A DNA stretch of 64,000 bases. It comes from Strongylocentrotus purpuratus (lineage: Eukaryota > Echinodermata > Echinoidea > Camarodonta > Strongylocentrotidae). Of the stretch, positions 15,101 through 23,250 are shown one piece after another (position 1 is the first letter of the stretch; each line of letters starts with the position of its first letter). The stretch covers positions 1,519,501-1,583,500 of the forward strand of contig NW_022145554.1 of the NCBI RefSeq assembly GCF_000002235.5, given 5' to 3'. Position numbers and translations under genes: made by a program. Below the pieces are notes generated by a model. The model made no database searches and was not told the DNA's origin. It saw nothing but the letters and a program-made list of their open reading frames with translations.

Positions 15101-18100
15101 ATATCGCATAGACTCTACACAATCATGTCGATGCAGCTGTAAGCAAAGTTTGACACTAGACTTACAATTTTAATTTTTAAATTATTCTTTTTAATATCAG
15201 TAAGTTGAAAAAATGTATTTTACTGCTATTTAGGTGTCATCAATTGTCACTAAAGTACCGATTTTGAGTGAAATCAGTTGAGTTTTGTACAGTGGTGTTT
15301 GAAATGTTGTGAATCAAAACAAAAAGCACAGCTTTTACTACACAGCCAGGATAGTGATGCTCCTATGTTAGACCGAAAGCTTCAGTCTCTATACCGTCGG
15401 TTGTTCCACTGAGACTACGTCTGGCTCCACTAGACCTCCGGTTATAGAGACAGAACGATCGCCTATGCCAGCCTATGTTGAAGATATCACGGCTAGATTT
15501 TAGCCGTTAGGCCCCTCCCACAAACATGAACAAACTTGCCACGGCCGTATTGTTATGCCCCCAAAATCCCCCAAAATGTCATTTTACCTCGTGCATATCC
15601 AATTTTACATTAGGCCTAGGCTATAATACATCGGTTCCACTTACTAACTTGATTGAAATAATCCGTTTAATGGTCCCTTTTAACGAAATTATGGGTCAAA
15701 ATCGACATGCCGTCAATCTCATCCCTTCTAGTCTACGCCGAAGGCAAAATGATAATGAAGGAAAAACTGTGCGCCATCTACACGTTCGTAATGGCGTTAT
15801 CACAGTTTTTCCTTCATAATCATTTTTGCCTTCGGCGTAGACTAGAAGGGATGAGATTGACGGCAGCGAGAGTTTAACACGGCTTGCAAGATTTTCAACA
15901 TGGATGTCGATTTTGACCCATAATTTCCTTAAAAGGGACCATTAAACGGATTATTTCAATCAAGTTAGTAAGTGGAACCGATGTATTATAGCCTAGGGTA
16001 GAGTACCCAGTATTCGGTCACTTAAGGGGAAATCACTAATATTTTGAATTCTTACCTCTTTCATTGGGCAATCTACCCATCAAAAGAAAAGAAATTTATT
16101 CCTCTAACAGGATTTTATAGTCACTGAAAATATAGAATAACGATAAGCAAAAGACTTCCGAAAGAAGACGGAGCATTTTTCTGCCCAGAATTCGGTCGCG
16201 CCGACTAGAATTCGGTCACGCGATTTGTGCGTGGTATCTCCGTTGCAAAGGAGCGTAGCGTATTTGCGCACTATTTTCACACAATTGCGCGATAAAGCAC
16301 TGCATGTCAATGCGTTGACCGAATACTGGCTGAGCGATACCGCATGGCAAGGGTATCGTATAAATACCTCTTGCACATCTGCAAGTGCGTCATTTGCAAA
16401 TTCGATGCGACGAAGCGAACACGGAAGTGATTCTCTTCACACACATACTAAATTCATTGTGACAGCACACGTAGTTGTTTCGCAATAGACTTCTACATAT
16501 GGCTATGCATGTTAGCGCATGTGCTAAGAGAACGCGAAAGTGCGGAAAGTTGTGGGACACTGACCAATTTCGAGCTAAGTTGGAGATCTTTCCGGGGCCC
16601 TAAATCTGATTTAATTTTGAGAGTTAAGAAAAGTTGTTCAGCTGCCTGATTTGTGCAAGTTTCGTGGCTCATAAATTATTTTTTAAATTGTTACAGCTGT
16701 TGAAACGGCTGTCTGACCGAATACTGGGAATAGACCGAATACTGTGCGCGCTACCCTAGACCTAATGTAAAATTGGATATGCACGAGGTAAAATGACATT
16801 TTGGGGGATTTTGGGGGCATAACAATACGGCCGTGGCAAGTTTGTTCATGTTTGTGGGAGGGGCCTAACGGCTAAAATCTAGCCGTGATATCTTCAACAT
16901 AGGCTGGCATAGGCGATCGTTCAGTCTCTATAACCGGAGGTCTAGTGGAGCCAGACGTAGTCTCAGTGGAACAACCGACGGTATAGAGACTGAAGCTTTC
17001 GGTCTACTCCTATGTGTAGGGTGTCTGAACGATTTTTCAATTTTCAATTTGGGATCGTTTTTCACCATTTTTGTTTGATATTTGAATAAAAAGTGTAATC
17101 AGAATAATACATTTCAAATTTGAAGCTTCACCGATGTTTCAATCAAAAGATACAGCCCCTCCAAAATGCTGGTATATTCATATCATTTTGGTCAAAATCG
17201 ACGAAAAAGACGTCCACGCAGAGTGATGTTGTTTTGCTAAATTTAGCCAAACAGCTGTATCGCGCGATATGCAAGCGTATGCATATCGTACGCATGCTGC
17301 TAAGCCAATGCGCGACTTGCAAGCTTGAGCTACGCTGTCTCCGCGACACGTGCCATTGACTAGTATGGTTAGCGTTCGTCGCACAAAAAACCCGGAAGTG
17401 AATGCACGTTATAGTCAATGGCAATATCGCGGAGATGTCTCCGCGATATTGCCATTGACTATAACGTGTATTCACTTCCGGGGTTTATGGTGCGAACAGC
17501 CATCCATACTTTCATTCACTATAAGCGCACATGTTACGCGATGTAACCATGGTTTGGACTGAGCGGAGCTCACGCCTCCCTAATTAGCTGATTCCAAAAA
17601 TGTGGGAAGGGTATTTTTAAACTGTTGGGGCGAGTGATCTCTTGGGGCTAGCGAAAAAATAATTGCATACATATTTTCCTTACGTCTAGCCGGACATAAG
17701 CCCGGGGGGCGCAGCTCAGGAAAGTGGCAAATTTTGGAGCTAGGATGCAAACAACATTTAAATCGCTGTTTTGACCAAGATATTTTTAGAATTTCGGGGG
17801 TGCGCCCCTTTGGGGAATATGGAGAAAAACCTGCTCTTTCATATGACACCTCATTTATTGAGTTTTACCTTCAGGATCACAAGCCCCAAAGGTTTGAATT
17901 TCAATTTTTTTTCATAAAATCATTGACCAATTTTCATGGTCGCGCAATGCACGTAGACTGCATAGGGATGCGTGCAATCTCTATGGGAAGTATTTTAGCA
18001 CACAACATCGGGTGCGCGATCAGACACCCTACTATGTGTGCCTTCACTCTAGTTCCAGGTCAAAATCTGGATAGACTTCTGAACTAGCACTACCTTCTTT

Positions 18101-18384
18101 GTTAATTTTGGCAAATATGTGTCTTTCTTGTATCTATCCTTCTTTATAATCGAGGGTCTAAGTTACTGTCACACTCACACCGGCATATTGCCTGCACAAA
18201 ACTCTGCCACTGCATTGACACTGCCACTGCCAGTCCCACTGCACTGGCAATGCGATGGCATTTCCCTCGCCCCGCTCTTTACTTTACCTGGTTGTGGAAC
18301 TAATTTTCCGTCCACTCGACTGCACCACAAGCTGGAGTCCTTATCCTGGATAATATAGTTATCCTCTGCTTGGTATAATTCCAT
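3047..18384 (-). CDS. INPP5F: INPP5F (SAC2) phosphatase gene, 5' part: coding exons 1-3
   Basis: Three exons on the minus strand (18384-18288, 12959-12879, 3183-3047) join with matching phases (1, 1, then 0) into 315 nt, or 105 codons. The product starts MELYQAEDNYIIQ, passes through WCSRVDG and AWNPVCLGKVFGVIGK, and ends near HPDIEIE. From memory this follows the N terminus of vertebrate SAC2 (MELFQAKDHYILQ, WCSRRDG, AWNPICLGLVEGVIGK, LELE) residue by residue. SAC2 is a SAC-domain inositol 4-phosphatase of endosomes; the vertebrate protein is about 1,130 residues. Only the start of the SAC-N region is here. The catalytic CX5R loop, hSac2 domain and tail must lie left of base 1. I see no exon 4 in 1-3046. 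Introns are 5.3 and 9.7 kb and rich in transposons. Confidence 0.9.
3237..3590. mobile_element. MITE, about 45-bp inverted ends
   Basis: Both ends carry (G)TCTTCA..ATCTCGAGATTGCCAAATA and then GCTATTT in inverted orientation. The core contains more XhoI-like CTCGAG inverted blocks. It is 354 bp and lies about 50 bp upstream of INPP5F exon 3 within intron 2. The target duplication is unclear. An ORF across it is an artefact of the repeat. Confidence 0.7.
3687..3747 (-). other. Decoy copy of the INPP5F exon 3 start (cryptic exon)
   Basis: The minus strand reads ATTGCAG|AGTCGAAATGGAGACTG, which equals the first 17 exonic bases of exon 3 but for one change. It then runs on unrelated and reaches a consensus donor, GAAAG|GTAATG, 61 bp later. 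The reading frame stays open (SKWRLNKQFGVEPFCPSTE). The piece ends in phase 2, so including it before exon 3 would shift the frame. It may be a dead duplication or a poison exon; no transcript is available to decide. Confidence 0.45.
3748..5148. other. INPP5F intron 2 segment with a Tc1-like end
   Basis: No exon is visible. At 4442-4472 the string CACTGGTGGCCATAAAGTTG resembles the terminus of Tc1-type elements, but no partner end follows, so it is at most a relic. Poly-TACATG tracts occur at about 3833 and 4390. A 12-bp TACATG run lies at 4747-4761. Confidence 0.35.
5149..5560 (+). mobile_element. LINE reverse transcriptase fragment
   Basis: The plus frame reads ERVDGMTFLGVYIYKNLHWKS followed by a run resembling the post-catalytic (thumb) part of non-LTR reverse transcriptases, where FLGV-I---L-W--H is common. 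It breaks into other frames after about 5391, where -NT-LPYL-like residues appear. It is only a few hundred bases and lacks the FADD catalytic box. It is a dead copy in INPP5F intron 2. Confidence 0.55.
5930..6130 (-). repeat. Interspersed repeat, second copy near 43.2 kb
   Basis: The complement of this stretch (TTGCAATGC..TGGCACGAACTTAGATC, then ATCTATCGGCA, ATTTTCGTCTTCATGTCAAC and AGATAAAATTGTCGG) recurs on the plus strand at about 43190-43315 with a few differences. Both copies sit in transposon-rich introns. The family was not identified. Confidence 0.6.
6151..6244 (+). mobile_element. tRNA-derived SINE head or tRNA pseudogene
   Basis: GATGGCCGAGTGG-GTAAGGCG matches the A box and D arm of class II (Ser/Leu) tRNAs, and AGTTCGACTCTCACC resembles a B box. 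An A-run follows at once. The anticodon arm does not pair well and the acceptor ends (GCGCGCG versus CTTCGAC) do not match, so it is not a working tRNA. Confidence 0.5.
6292..6457. repeat. Large hairpin (palindromic MITE-like)
   Basis: The left arm AGTATTAATGACTGCTTTAA, continuing through AAATAGTTGTTTTTATACGC and GGAAGGTTA-AATTG, is mirrored on the right by its complement around a short CCTCGG-CACG-CCTCGGG centre. Arms are about 80 bp with few mismatches. It is non-coding and probably a foldback MITE. Confidence 0.75.
6733..6880. mobile_element. Mariner-type MITE with TA target
   Basis: The ends are CAGTCAAACTTG and the complement of CAGTGAAACCTGTC, each flanked by TA (6731-6732, 6881-6882). 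The inside repeats the word ATAAAGACCACCTG in tandem. It is 148 bp and non-coding. CAGT ends with TA targets are usual for Tc1/mariner relatives. Confidence 0.75.
7644..8278. mobile_element. MITE with long inverted ends
   Basis: GAGTGATTTCAAGTTGGGTG and the following TT..GTGTTAGTGTTTA are mirrored at the right end (AAACACTAACACTG.., then CACCCAACTTGAAATCACTC). ATT flanks both sides (7641-7643, 8279-8281). Internal copies of AACACTAACAC/GTGTTAGTG give extra foldback. It is 635 bp and non-coding, in INPP5F intron 2. Confidence 0.8.
8282..9013. other. Unassigned intron sequence
   Basis: AT-rich, with short ACATGTAC tracts. No splice-bounded coding block or transposon end is seen. Confidence 0.3.
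9014..9215 (+). mobile_element. tRNA-derived SINE copy
   Basis: AGAGGTGTCATGGTCGAGTG, then GATATGTCAAAGGACTGTGG and ATCACAAGG-CCGC, is the tRNA-like head. It continues through TTTTGGCAAGACATT and a GGTACCTGG-like body. The same family occurs better preserved at 52769-53104. This copy has a decayed B box and lacks the 3' tail. Confidence 0.65.
9216..11369. other. Unassigned intron 2 sequence of INPP5F
   Basis: No exon with family similarity is seen. Runs of ACATGTACATGTA and similar words occur at about 9395, 9770 and 10900. Small ORFs show no domain pattern. Confidence 0.3.
11370..11620 (+). repeat. Interspersed repeat, copy 1 (other near 62.5 kb)
   Basis: GAAACTAGAACCAAACTAGC, then TTTGGACTCGGAGGAAAA, TGTCATTTTAAAAACGACATTG, ATCGGCAACTTC and AACATGGC recur in the same order at about 62506-62820. 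The family is unknown. The two copies lie in introns of different genes. Confidence 0.6.
11621..12344. other. Unassigned intron sequence with a small tandem
   Basis: At about 12128-12180 the word TCACAACTTTTGTTTTAAAA is tandemly doubled. A GGCCCGGTCACAAC start suggests a transposon end but no mate was found. Confidence 0.35.
12345..12740 (+). repeat. Interspersed repeat family A, copy 1
   Basis: The series GAGAATTATCAATGTTTTATC, AATTACAATT-type, TTGATGCAACTC, AAAAGTCATTTGG, CCTTTCATATGACACCTCAATC and GCTGCCTG matches, in reverse orientation, 56010-56420. There it forms one arm of a foldback. It lies just upstream (minus sense) of INPP5F exon 2's neighbour sequence and does not touch the exon. 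Confidence 0.65.
12879..12959 (-). CDS. INPP5F: INPP5F coding exon 2 (81 bp)
   Basis: The acceptor is TTTTGACAG and the donor CCAG|GTATGT. With the single base from exon 1 the exon encodes G-SALGNAW, then NPVCLGKVFGVIGKLRIHP and one base. The family-conserved WNP(I/V)CLG...GVIGK core is complete. The exon is too short and lacks a methionine, so it cannot be found as an ORF; it was found by family similarity and splice sites. Both boundaries are phase 1, so skipping it would keep the frame but remove the WNPVCLG core. Confidence 0.88.
13855..14180 (+). mobile_element. LINE 3' end (ORF2 C terminus and tail)
   Basis: The plus strand reads RLDIRKYFFSNSVVELWNGL, then PENVVAAGSVNSFKNRLDSH and W-KNASLLYELV before a stop. 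This V--WN-LP--VV-A-SVN-FK--LD--W signature marks the C terminus of CR1/Jockey-group LINE ORF2 proteins. A short 3' region ends in AAGTAAGTAAGTA-type repeats. It is 5'-truncated and sense-opposed to INPP5F. Confidence 0.75.
14187..14231. mobile_element. Orphan terminus of the TAGGGTGTCTGA element
   Basis: GGTGAAAAACGATCCCAAAT, AATTGAAAAATCATTCAG and ACACCCTA are the exact complement of the left end of the element at 17017-18031. Only this end was found here, so it is either a truncated second copy or part of a larger rearrangement. Confidence 0.6.
14980..15360 (+). repeat. Interspersed repeat B (second copy 42.8-43.7 kb)
   Basis: CAAAGCATAGAGAGTCAATG, TGCGTATTGACCTCTA, TTTTACTGCTATTTAGGTG, CAATTGTCACTAAAGTACCG, TTTTGAGTGAAATCAGTTG and ACACAGCCAGGATAGT recur in order at 42840-42930 and 43520-43690. 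The family is unidentified. The Mutator-like element at 15369 inserted right at its end. Confidence 0.65.
15369..17006. mobile_element. Mutator-like foldback element, 9-bp target duplication
   Basis: The ends TAGACCGAAAGC...GCTTTCGGTCTA are flanked by an exact 9-bp CTCCTATGT (15360-15368, 17007-17015). The inverted arms run about 400 bp or more each. They share, in order, a TCTCTATACCGTCGGTTGTT block, CACGGCCGTATTGTTATGCC, GCACGAGGTAAAATG, GGTTCCACTTAC and CTTCTAGTCTACGCC. The right arm is split by the TA-target MITE at 15996-16756. Long inverted ends with a 9-bp target duplication are typical of MULEs. No transposase gene is present. Confidence 0.85.
15996..16756. mobile_element. TA-target MITE nested in the foldback arm
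   Basis: It starts GGGTAGAGTACCCAGTATTC and ends in GCGCGCTACCC, with TA on both sides (15994-15995, 16757-16758). The uninterrupted left arm of the host element shows the empty site AGCCTAGGCCT. The words GAATACTGGG/CCAGTATTCGGTCA occur repeatedly inside in both orientations. It is 761 bp without coding capacity. Confidence 0.85.
17017..18031. mobile_element. TIR element TAGGGTGTCTGA with 7-bp target duplication
   Basis: The ends are TAGGGTGTCTGA and TCAGACACCCTA, flanked by CTATGTG at 17010-17016 and 18032-18038. The left subterminal part (ACGATTTTTCAATTTTCAAT) also appears as an orphan at 14187-14231. The inside holds a near-perfect hairpin (17391-17482). No transposase is seen. Its left target overlaps the right target copy of the Mutator-like element, so it inserted afterwards, next to it. 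Confidence 0.75.
17391..17482. repeat. 92-bp near-perfect palindrome
   Basis: Two 45-nt arms flank a 2-nt TG centre. The arms begin CCCGGAAGTGAATGC and ACGTTATAGTCAATGGC, and reach ATATCGCGGAGA at the centre. I count one mismatch between the arms. A pair of overlapping ORFs on the two strands here is a by-product of the symmetry. Confidence 0.9.
18288..18384 (-). CDS. INPP5F: INPP5F coding exon 1 with start codon
   Basis: The exon encodes 32 full codons plus one base (MELYQAEDNY to LVPQP-G). An in-frame TGA stands two codons before the ATG (GAG TGA ATT ATG), which fixes this methionine as the start. A G at +4 is favourable for initiation. The donor is CCAG|GTAAAG. Reading on past the donor gives a serine/cysteine-rich tail unlike the family, so the splice at 18288 is preferred. 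The downstream intron opens with a CACTGC-rich low-complexity tract at about 18195-18260. Confidence 0.9.
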
Positions 18385-18660
18385 AATTCACTCCTTATCG
18401 ATCAGATTTGCACGAAACATAAGTGACATGATGATCATCAAAGTTAACGATGAAGGTGTCACACACTAGCCTGCCGGTGAACTCTTCTCGTTCATGTTTA
18501 CAAAATGAACTCCCCTTCTGCTAAAACGGATAAAAATCGGCAATCTCGGATAACCGGCAAATGTATTTGAACTGAGCATGCCTAAAGAGAGGGGGCGCCG
18601 TTTAATTACAGACTCTGAGGCACTGACCGTACCTCTACTTGCAGACATGTTTTACCAAAA
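18385..18660 (-). promoter_or_regulatory. Likely INPP5F 5' UTR and promoter zone
   Basis: This is the sequence just upstream of the INPP5F start codon on the minus strand. It contains an in-frame stop close to the ATG and mixed-composition DNA without a recognised repeat, unlike the transposon-filled flanks. No convincing TATA box or initiator can be named, and no upstream donor/acceptor pair was found, so the 5' UTR is taken to be contiguous. The label rests on position alone. Confidence 0.3.
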
Positions 18661-19298
18661 TCAATGAACAAAGGAATCCAATTATTTATTTTTTTAAATC
18701 TCATTTTCAATTAAGACTTCCTTAGTCAGTAAAGGTCTAATGAGAAATTTAGGGGCTACCACCTCCCAATAGGACACTTTTGGTGTCAGCCCCATTCCTC
18801 GATTTACCAGCTCTATAAACTATCATGTCTTAAAATGGGTACTGCGCCCTAATTCATATTTTTTCTGATGACCTCCAACGGCCATGAGACATGCAGGCCT
18901 ATCTAGCTACATGCAGATACAACAATATTTTACAAATTCTAGGCTACAGGGAAGTGGATTATGATGTGGTAGACCAAAAAATAAGTTCATTTTGTTTGGG
19001 AATGTGTTCCGGCGATAGCCTGGTTTCAACGAAAAAGTAAAAACTGAGATATTCTTTACATAATTCCTCCAATCACTGAAGCGGATCATTTTTCTATCTA
19101 ATTTTTAAAGCTGAGATTGTATTTTTATACTAGTCTCCAATCTGTCCTCTGAGTTTTTTTGTAACTGAGAACAATTTAAAGACATATCTGTGTTCAAATT
19201 ATCCACTCTCTCAAGTCTCTATTTCTACCAAATTCTCTCTCTCTCTCTCACTACCCTTGATCTCCATCTCTTTTCCCCATCTCCCATCATATCTCCCC
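18661..19298. other. Intergenic, 5' of INPP5F
   Basis: AT-rich sequence ending in a CT-rich tract (about 19215-19290). No exon or transposon end was identified. Confidence 0.3.
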
Positions 19299-20947
19299 CA
19301 GAGGCGGTTCTCCCGGGGGGGGCAGGGGGGGCACAGTGCCCCCCCCACTTTTTCAGATACCCCAAAAGTGCCCCTTTTTACATAGGAAAAGTGCCCCTTT
19401 TATTTTGTAAGAAGTGCCCCTTTTACATAGGAAAAGTGCCCCTTTTACTTTGACAAGTGCCCCTATTACTAAATAAAAGTGCCCCTTCCCCCTTTTCACC
19501 TCTGACGAGTGCCCTTTTTATTTTTGACACGTGCCCCTTTTCCTTCGACATGTTCCCATTTTCCTTTGCAATAAGTGTCCATTTTCCATTCTCATAAATC
19601 TTGAAATTATCTTTAATAAGTGCCCTTTTTAATCTCTAGTAAGTGCCTCTTTTCAGGTACGAGAAGTGCCCCTTTTCACTTTTGATAAGTGCCCCCTTCA
19701 CCTCTGATAATTGCCCTATTCAAAACTGAGAGGTGCTCCTTTTACTTTGACAACTGCCCCTTTTTTCCTTTGTAAGAAGTGCCCCTTCTCCTTTTAATAA
19801 CTACCCCTTTTTTAAACTCGGATGAGCACACCTTTAATTTTAACATGTGCCCCTTTTTTTCTTCTAATAAGTGCCCCTTTTCCTTATGATAAGTGCCCCC
19901 ATTAAAAAGAGAGAGCTCCTTCCCCTTCTCATAACTACCGCTTTCCCTTTCTAATAAGTGCCCCTTTTCCTTATGATAAGTGCCCCCATTAAATAGAAAA
20001 AGCTCCCTCCCCTTCTCATAACGGCCCTTTTTTAAAATTTGAACGGTGCCCCCTTTTCATTCAACAAATGCACATTTTCCTTTATTATAAGTGCCCCTTT
20101 TACATTTTCATAAGTGCCCCTTTTCATATCTGGTCAGTGCCTCTTTTCACCTCTGATAATTCCCTTTTTAATAATGATACGTGCCCCTTTTCCTTTCTAA
20201 TAAGGGACCTGTCCCCTTTTCACCTCTTATAAATGCCCCTATCAAAATCTGATGGGTGCCCTTTTTCCGTCAACAAATGCCTATTTCCCATTTTCGTAAA
20301 CGCCTCTTTTTCATCAGGTGAGTGCCTCTTTTCAGGTGAAAAAAATGCCTCATGTTCACCTCTTATAATTATCCTTTGTACTTTGACACGTGCTCCTTTT
20401 CTTTTCTAATAAGTGTCTTATCCCTTTCGATAATTGTCCCCTTTTCATGAAATCATTAAACATGCCCCTTATTTAAAGCGACTAAGAGCAATTTCCCCCA
20501 AAGTTCGCTCGCTGCGCTCGCTCGCATTTAAAGATGATATAATTATGTTAGTTATCAAAGGTCTTTTCAGTCTTCCGTTAAGAGAATGTGCTTATAACCC
20601 CATCACGATTGGCTTTTTTCCTCTTTATAAGATGTAATTTTTCGCACTGCGACCTCGCAGATCTTTAAAATTTTTCTCGCTCGCTTCGCTCGCTCGTAAA
20701 TGCATATTCAGACATCCCACCCAACTGTAAAGTATGATGCTTAAGCGATATCTTGTATGATGTATGAAGAGAAACAAATATTGAAATCATCCCTGATAAT
20801 GTAATCACAATGCAGGGGTATGTACCAATGTCTAAAAAATTGTATATTTTCGCTTTCAGATTTCCCACTGTAGGTGCCCTTTTTTCTTCAGAAAGTGCCC
20901 TTTTTTGTTGGTGCCCCCCCACTTTGGAAGTCGCTCGACCGCCCCTG
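19299..20947. mobile_element. hAT-like element filled by a GTGCCCCTTTT minisatellite
   Basis: The ends CAGAGGCGGT and the complement of CAGGGGCGGT are flanked by an exact 8-bp ATCTCCCC (19291-19298, 20948-20955), which is the hAT target length. The interior from about 19325 to 20470 is dozens of degenerate copies of a 20-30-bp unit, (A)AGTGCCCCTTTTC--TTTGAT. Both termini repeat GTGCCCCCCCACTTT. Two CGCTCGCT(G/T)CGCTCGCTCG blocks lie at about 20508 and 20678. It has no transposase. Its span of 1,649 bp is almost wholly tandem repeat. Confidence 0.85.
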
Positions 20948-20955
20948 ATCTCCCC

Positions 20956-21058
20956 CCCCCCACTCTCCTTCTCTCTCTCTCTTGTTGTCTCTCTCTCTCA
21001 TATCTCTCTTATATCTCTCTCTCCCTGTCCGTCTCTCTCTCTCTCTCTCTTCGTCTTC
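20956..21058 (+). repeat. CT-rich microsatellite
   Basis: Runs of CTCTCT with interspersed TATCTCTCTT. A similar tract precedes the hAT-like element (19225-19260), so the element landed in a CT-rich stretch. Confidence 0.85.
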
Positions 21059-22599
21059 CAGTAATGTCTCTCCTAGCTTTCATATCAGACAAAGATATCA
21101 GAGATGCAGAAGGTATACTTAAATCTTTCTTTTTTTATTCAATTTAGAACCATGACTAATATGCACATCAATATAGGCCATTTCTGTCATGTACACAACA
21201 TTTATGCATATTCATTGAAATGTTGATTATAACCTTCCATGACCTGGTATGAATAAACATATGAATAAAGAGTGGCCTACTAAAGGGGATACTGACTAAA
21301 CACTGTTTTGTTTACAAACATTTCAAGGCTCCGACTTGCAGGCCGAGGTTTAAAACCAGCTGGCTGATCTCACATTCACATTCATATTCATATTGTCCGA
21401 ACCTCGCAAGTCTTCTCATTCTATTATATCCCAAATTGGCCACTCGATATTCAAATTTGCACCTTCTTTTTCATCTTTATATATCAAATTGAAATCCAAC
21501 TATCACATACATCTAGAAATCTTGATGTGCATCCCCTCTTCCTTTTTTCTTCTTCTTTTTTTCTGTCTTTTTCCCCTTTTACCAATATTTTTTCCTCCAT
21601 ATTTGTATTACTATGTATCCTTTGAGGGTAGTCATGCTATCAAGCTTTGCTTACTTTTTCAACCCTCCTGTTTGATGTTTTTGATTGGTTACAGCCAGCC
21701 TTACTTTATTCCACATATATTCTTTTATCATGTGTAAATTTGCAATGTAAAAATTTGTAAAAATGCAAAAGAAAAAGAAAATCAAACAGAAATAAATAAA
21801 TCATATCAAATAAAATCAAAATATGCCTTACTGAAGCGCTTCTATACAAATTATTTCATTCACCTGTTACAAATAAATGTAGCTTAATAGTCAGAATTCA
21901 AATTGCATGCATTCGTTGTTGCTAGGTAGGACAAAAATGATGGCATATTTGTTATATAAAATTGTGGGTATTTGCAAAACTTTTGGAGTTCTTAGTTATA
22001 TACTTTCAAGTTGCCTTCGTGTTGGATGCATGCAGTTAAGACAATGAAAACAATGGGTAACACGTAGAGAACTATATAGAAGAGAAGCGCGCGTCTATTC
22101 AATTTTGCACGCGTTATATCATGCAAAGTTAGGTTGTTATATTGCACAGTCGTGCAAATATAACAGAATGTTGAGTGTCGCGTGACACCATTTCAGCTAA
22201 TGTGATACAAATACACCATCATCAAACTACAACTAGCACATTCTTTTGTCTCCTTTGTACATCAAAATGTTGAAATATCTAAGGCACTGCAAACTTCATT
22301 TCATTAATTCATGATCATCTAATAGACATAGAAAGACCTGCTTACATCTTTTTTGCATGACATAATTCAGTATAAACTCACAGATCTGAGCGATTCACAT
22401 ATTGTCTATTATGAAAATCAGAGTGGATTATGAAAATGACATCACTTAATCAGAAGAGGATGGTGATCAAAAGGCAAGGTAACGGAATGCTCAAAAGAAT
22501 ACTATTTATGTTTGTATCTTATAAGCCAACCAGGAATGCAAACTTGGTAAAATATAAAACATATTGACAAGGCAAGTATATACAACTTCAAAATATACA
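21059..22599. other. Intergenic, unassigned
   Basis: No gene is supported. A short plus-strand ORF fragment (MSLLAFISDKDIRDAEG) has an acceptor-like CTTCCAG before it and GTATAC after it, but no family match. Confidence 0.3.
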
Positions 22600-23250
22600 T
22601 GTATCATACGATTGCATAATCATAATCATAATGATGCGAAGAAAAGCCTGGAACATGATCATCAACATTATTGAAATCCAGTACTGAATATATACAATTA
22701 GAATAAACATGGTACAATTTTATCAGCATATTAACATGTACACTGGAATGATGTAAAGAAATTGGATTATTTATATAGTACTGGTGAATATAGTTCAACA
22801 TGTACAATAAAAAATCCTCGTCAAATTAAATATTACACTGATAAGTCAGGCATGTCACATTGACAAAAGACAAGACAAGTATCTTAATATTATAGCAGTA
22901 TTTACGGAGTGATGTAAAGAAAATCCAGGAAATATTAATTACCCGAACTGGATTTATCATGTAGTACTGGTGGATGTAAATGTAGTTATGAAATGTATAA
23001 TAAACAATAATCCATGTCAAATTAAATAGTTCACTAAATCAGGCATGTTACATTGACAAAAGAGACATGTATCTCACAATTATAGCAGCATATTTACATA
23101 TACACTGGAATGATGCGAAGAAAGTCCTGGAAAATATTTCCTCAAATGGATTTTAAAAACTAGAACTGGATGTATATCTAAATTTACAATCAACAATCCA
23201 TGTCAGATAAAATGTTGCACTGATAATTAAGTCAGGCCTATGACATTACA
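22600..23250. repeat. Tandem repeat, about 193-bp unit, some 3 copies
   Basis: Anchor words recur about 193 bp apart: GTCAGGCATGTCACATTGAC (22845), then CAGGCATGTTACATTGACAA (about 23038), then a decayed GTCAGGCCTATGACATTAC (about 23231). Likewise GATGTAAAGAAA and GATGCGAAGAAA, and CAATAATCCATGTCAAATTA. Units differ by substitutions and small gaps. It is non-coding. Confidence 0.75.

Larger units (their letters stand above)
13690..18110. other. Composite transposon block in INPP5F intron 1
   Basis: TTCAGAAGTCTATCCAGACT with TTGACCAGAACTC near 13717-13760 is repeated inverted at 18045-18095 (CAGGTCAAAATCTGGATAGA, CTTCTGAAC). Between these ends lie a LINE tail, a repeat shared with 42.8-43.7 kb, a Mutator-like foldback and another TIR element. 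The outer pair may be the ends of one old element that was later invaded. Confidence 0.5.

Noticed and set aside
15526-15819. 97-codon ORF in the foldback arm
   Set aside because: Product of the inverted-repeat DNA; its mirror in the other arm is not conserved as protein.
17143-17475. Overlapping ORFs on both strands
   Set aside because: Caused by the symmetric palindrome at 17391-17482.
21061-21110. Possible plus-strand exon (MSLLAFISDKDIRDAEG)
   Set aside because: The acceptor-like site lies in a CT microsatellite, which gives polypyrimidine tracts by chance; no family match.
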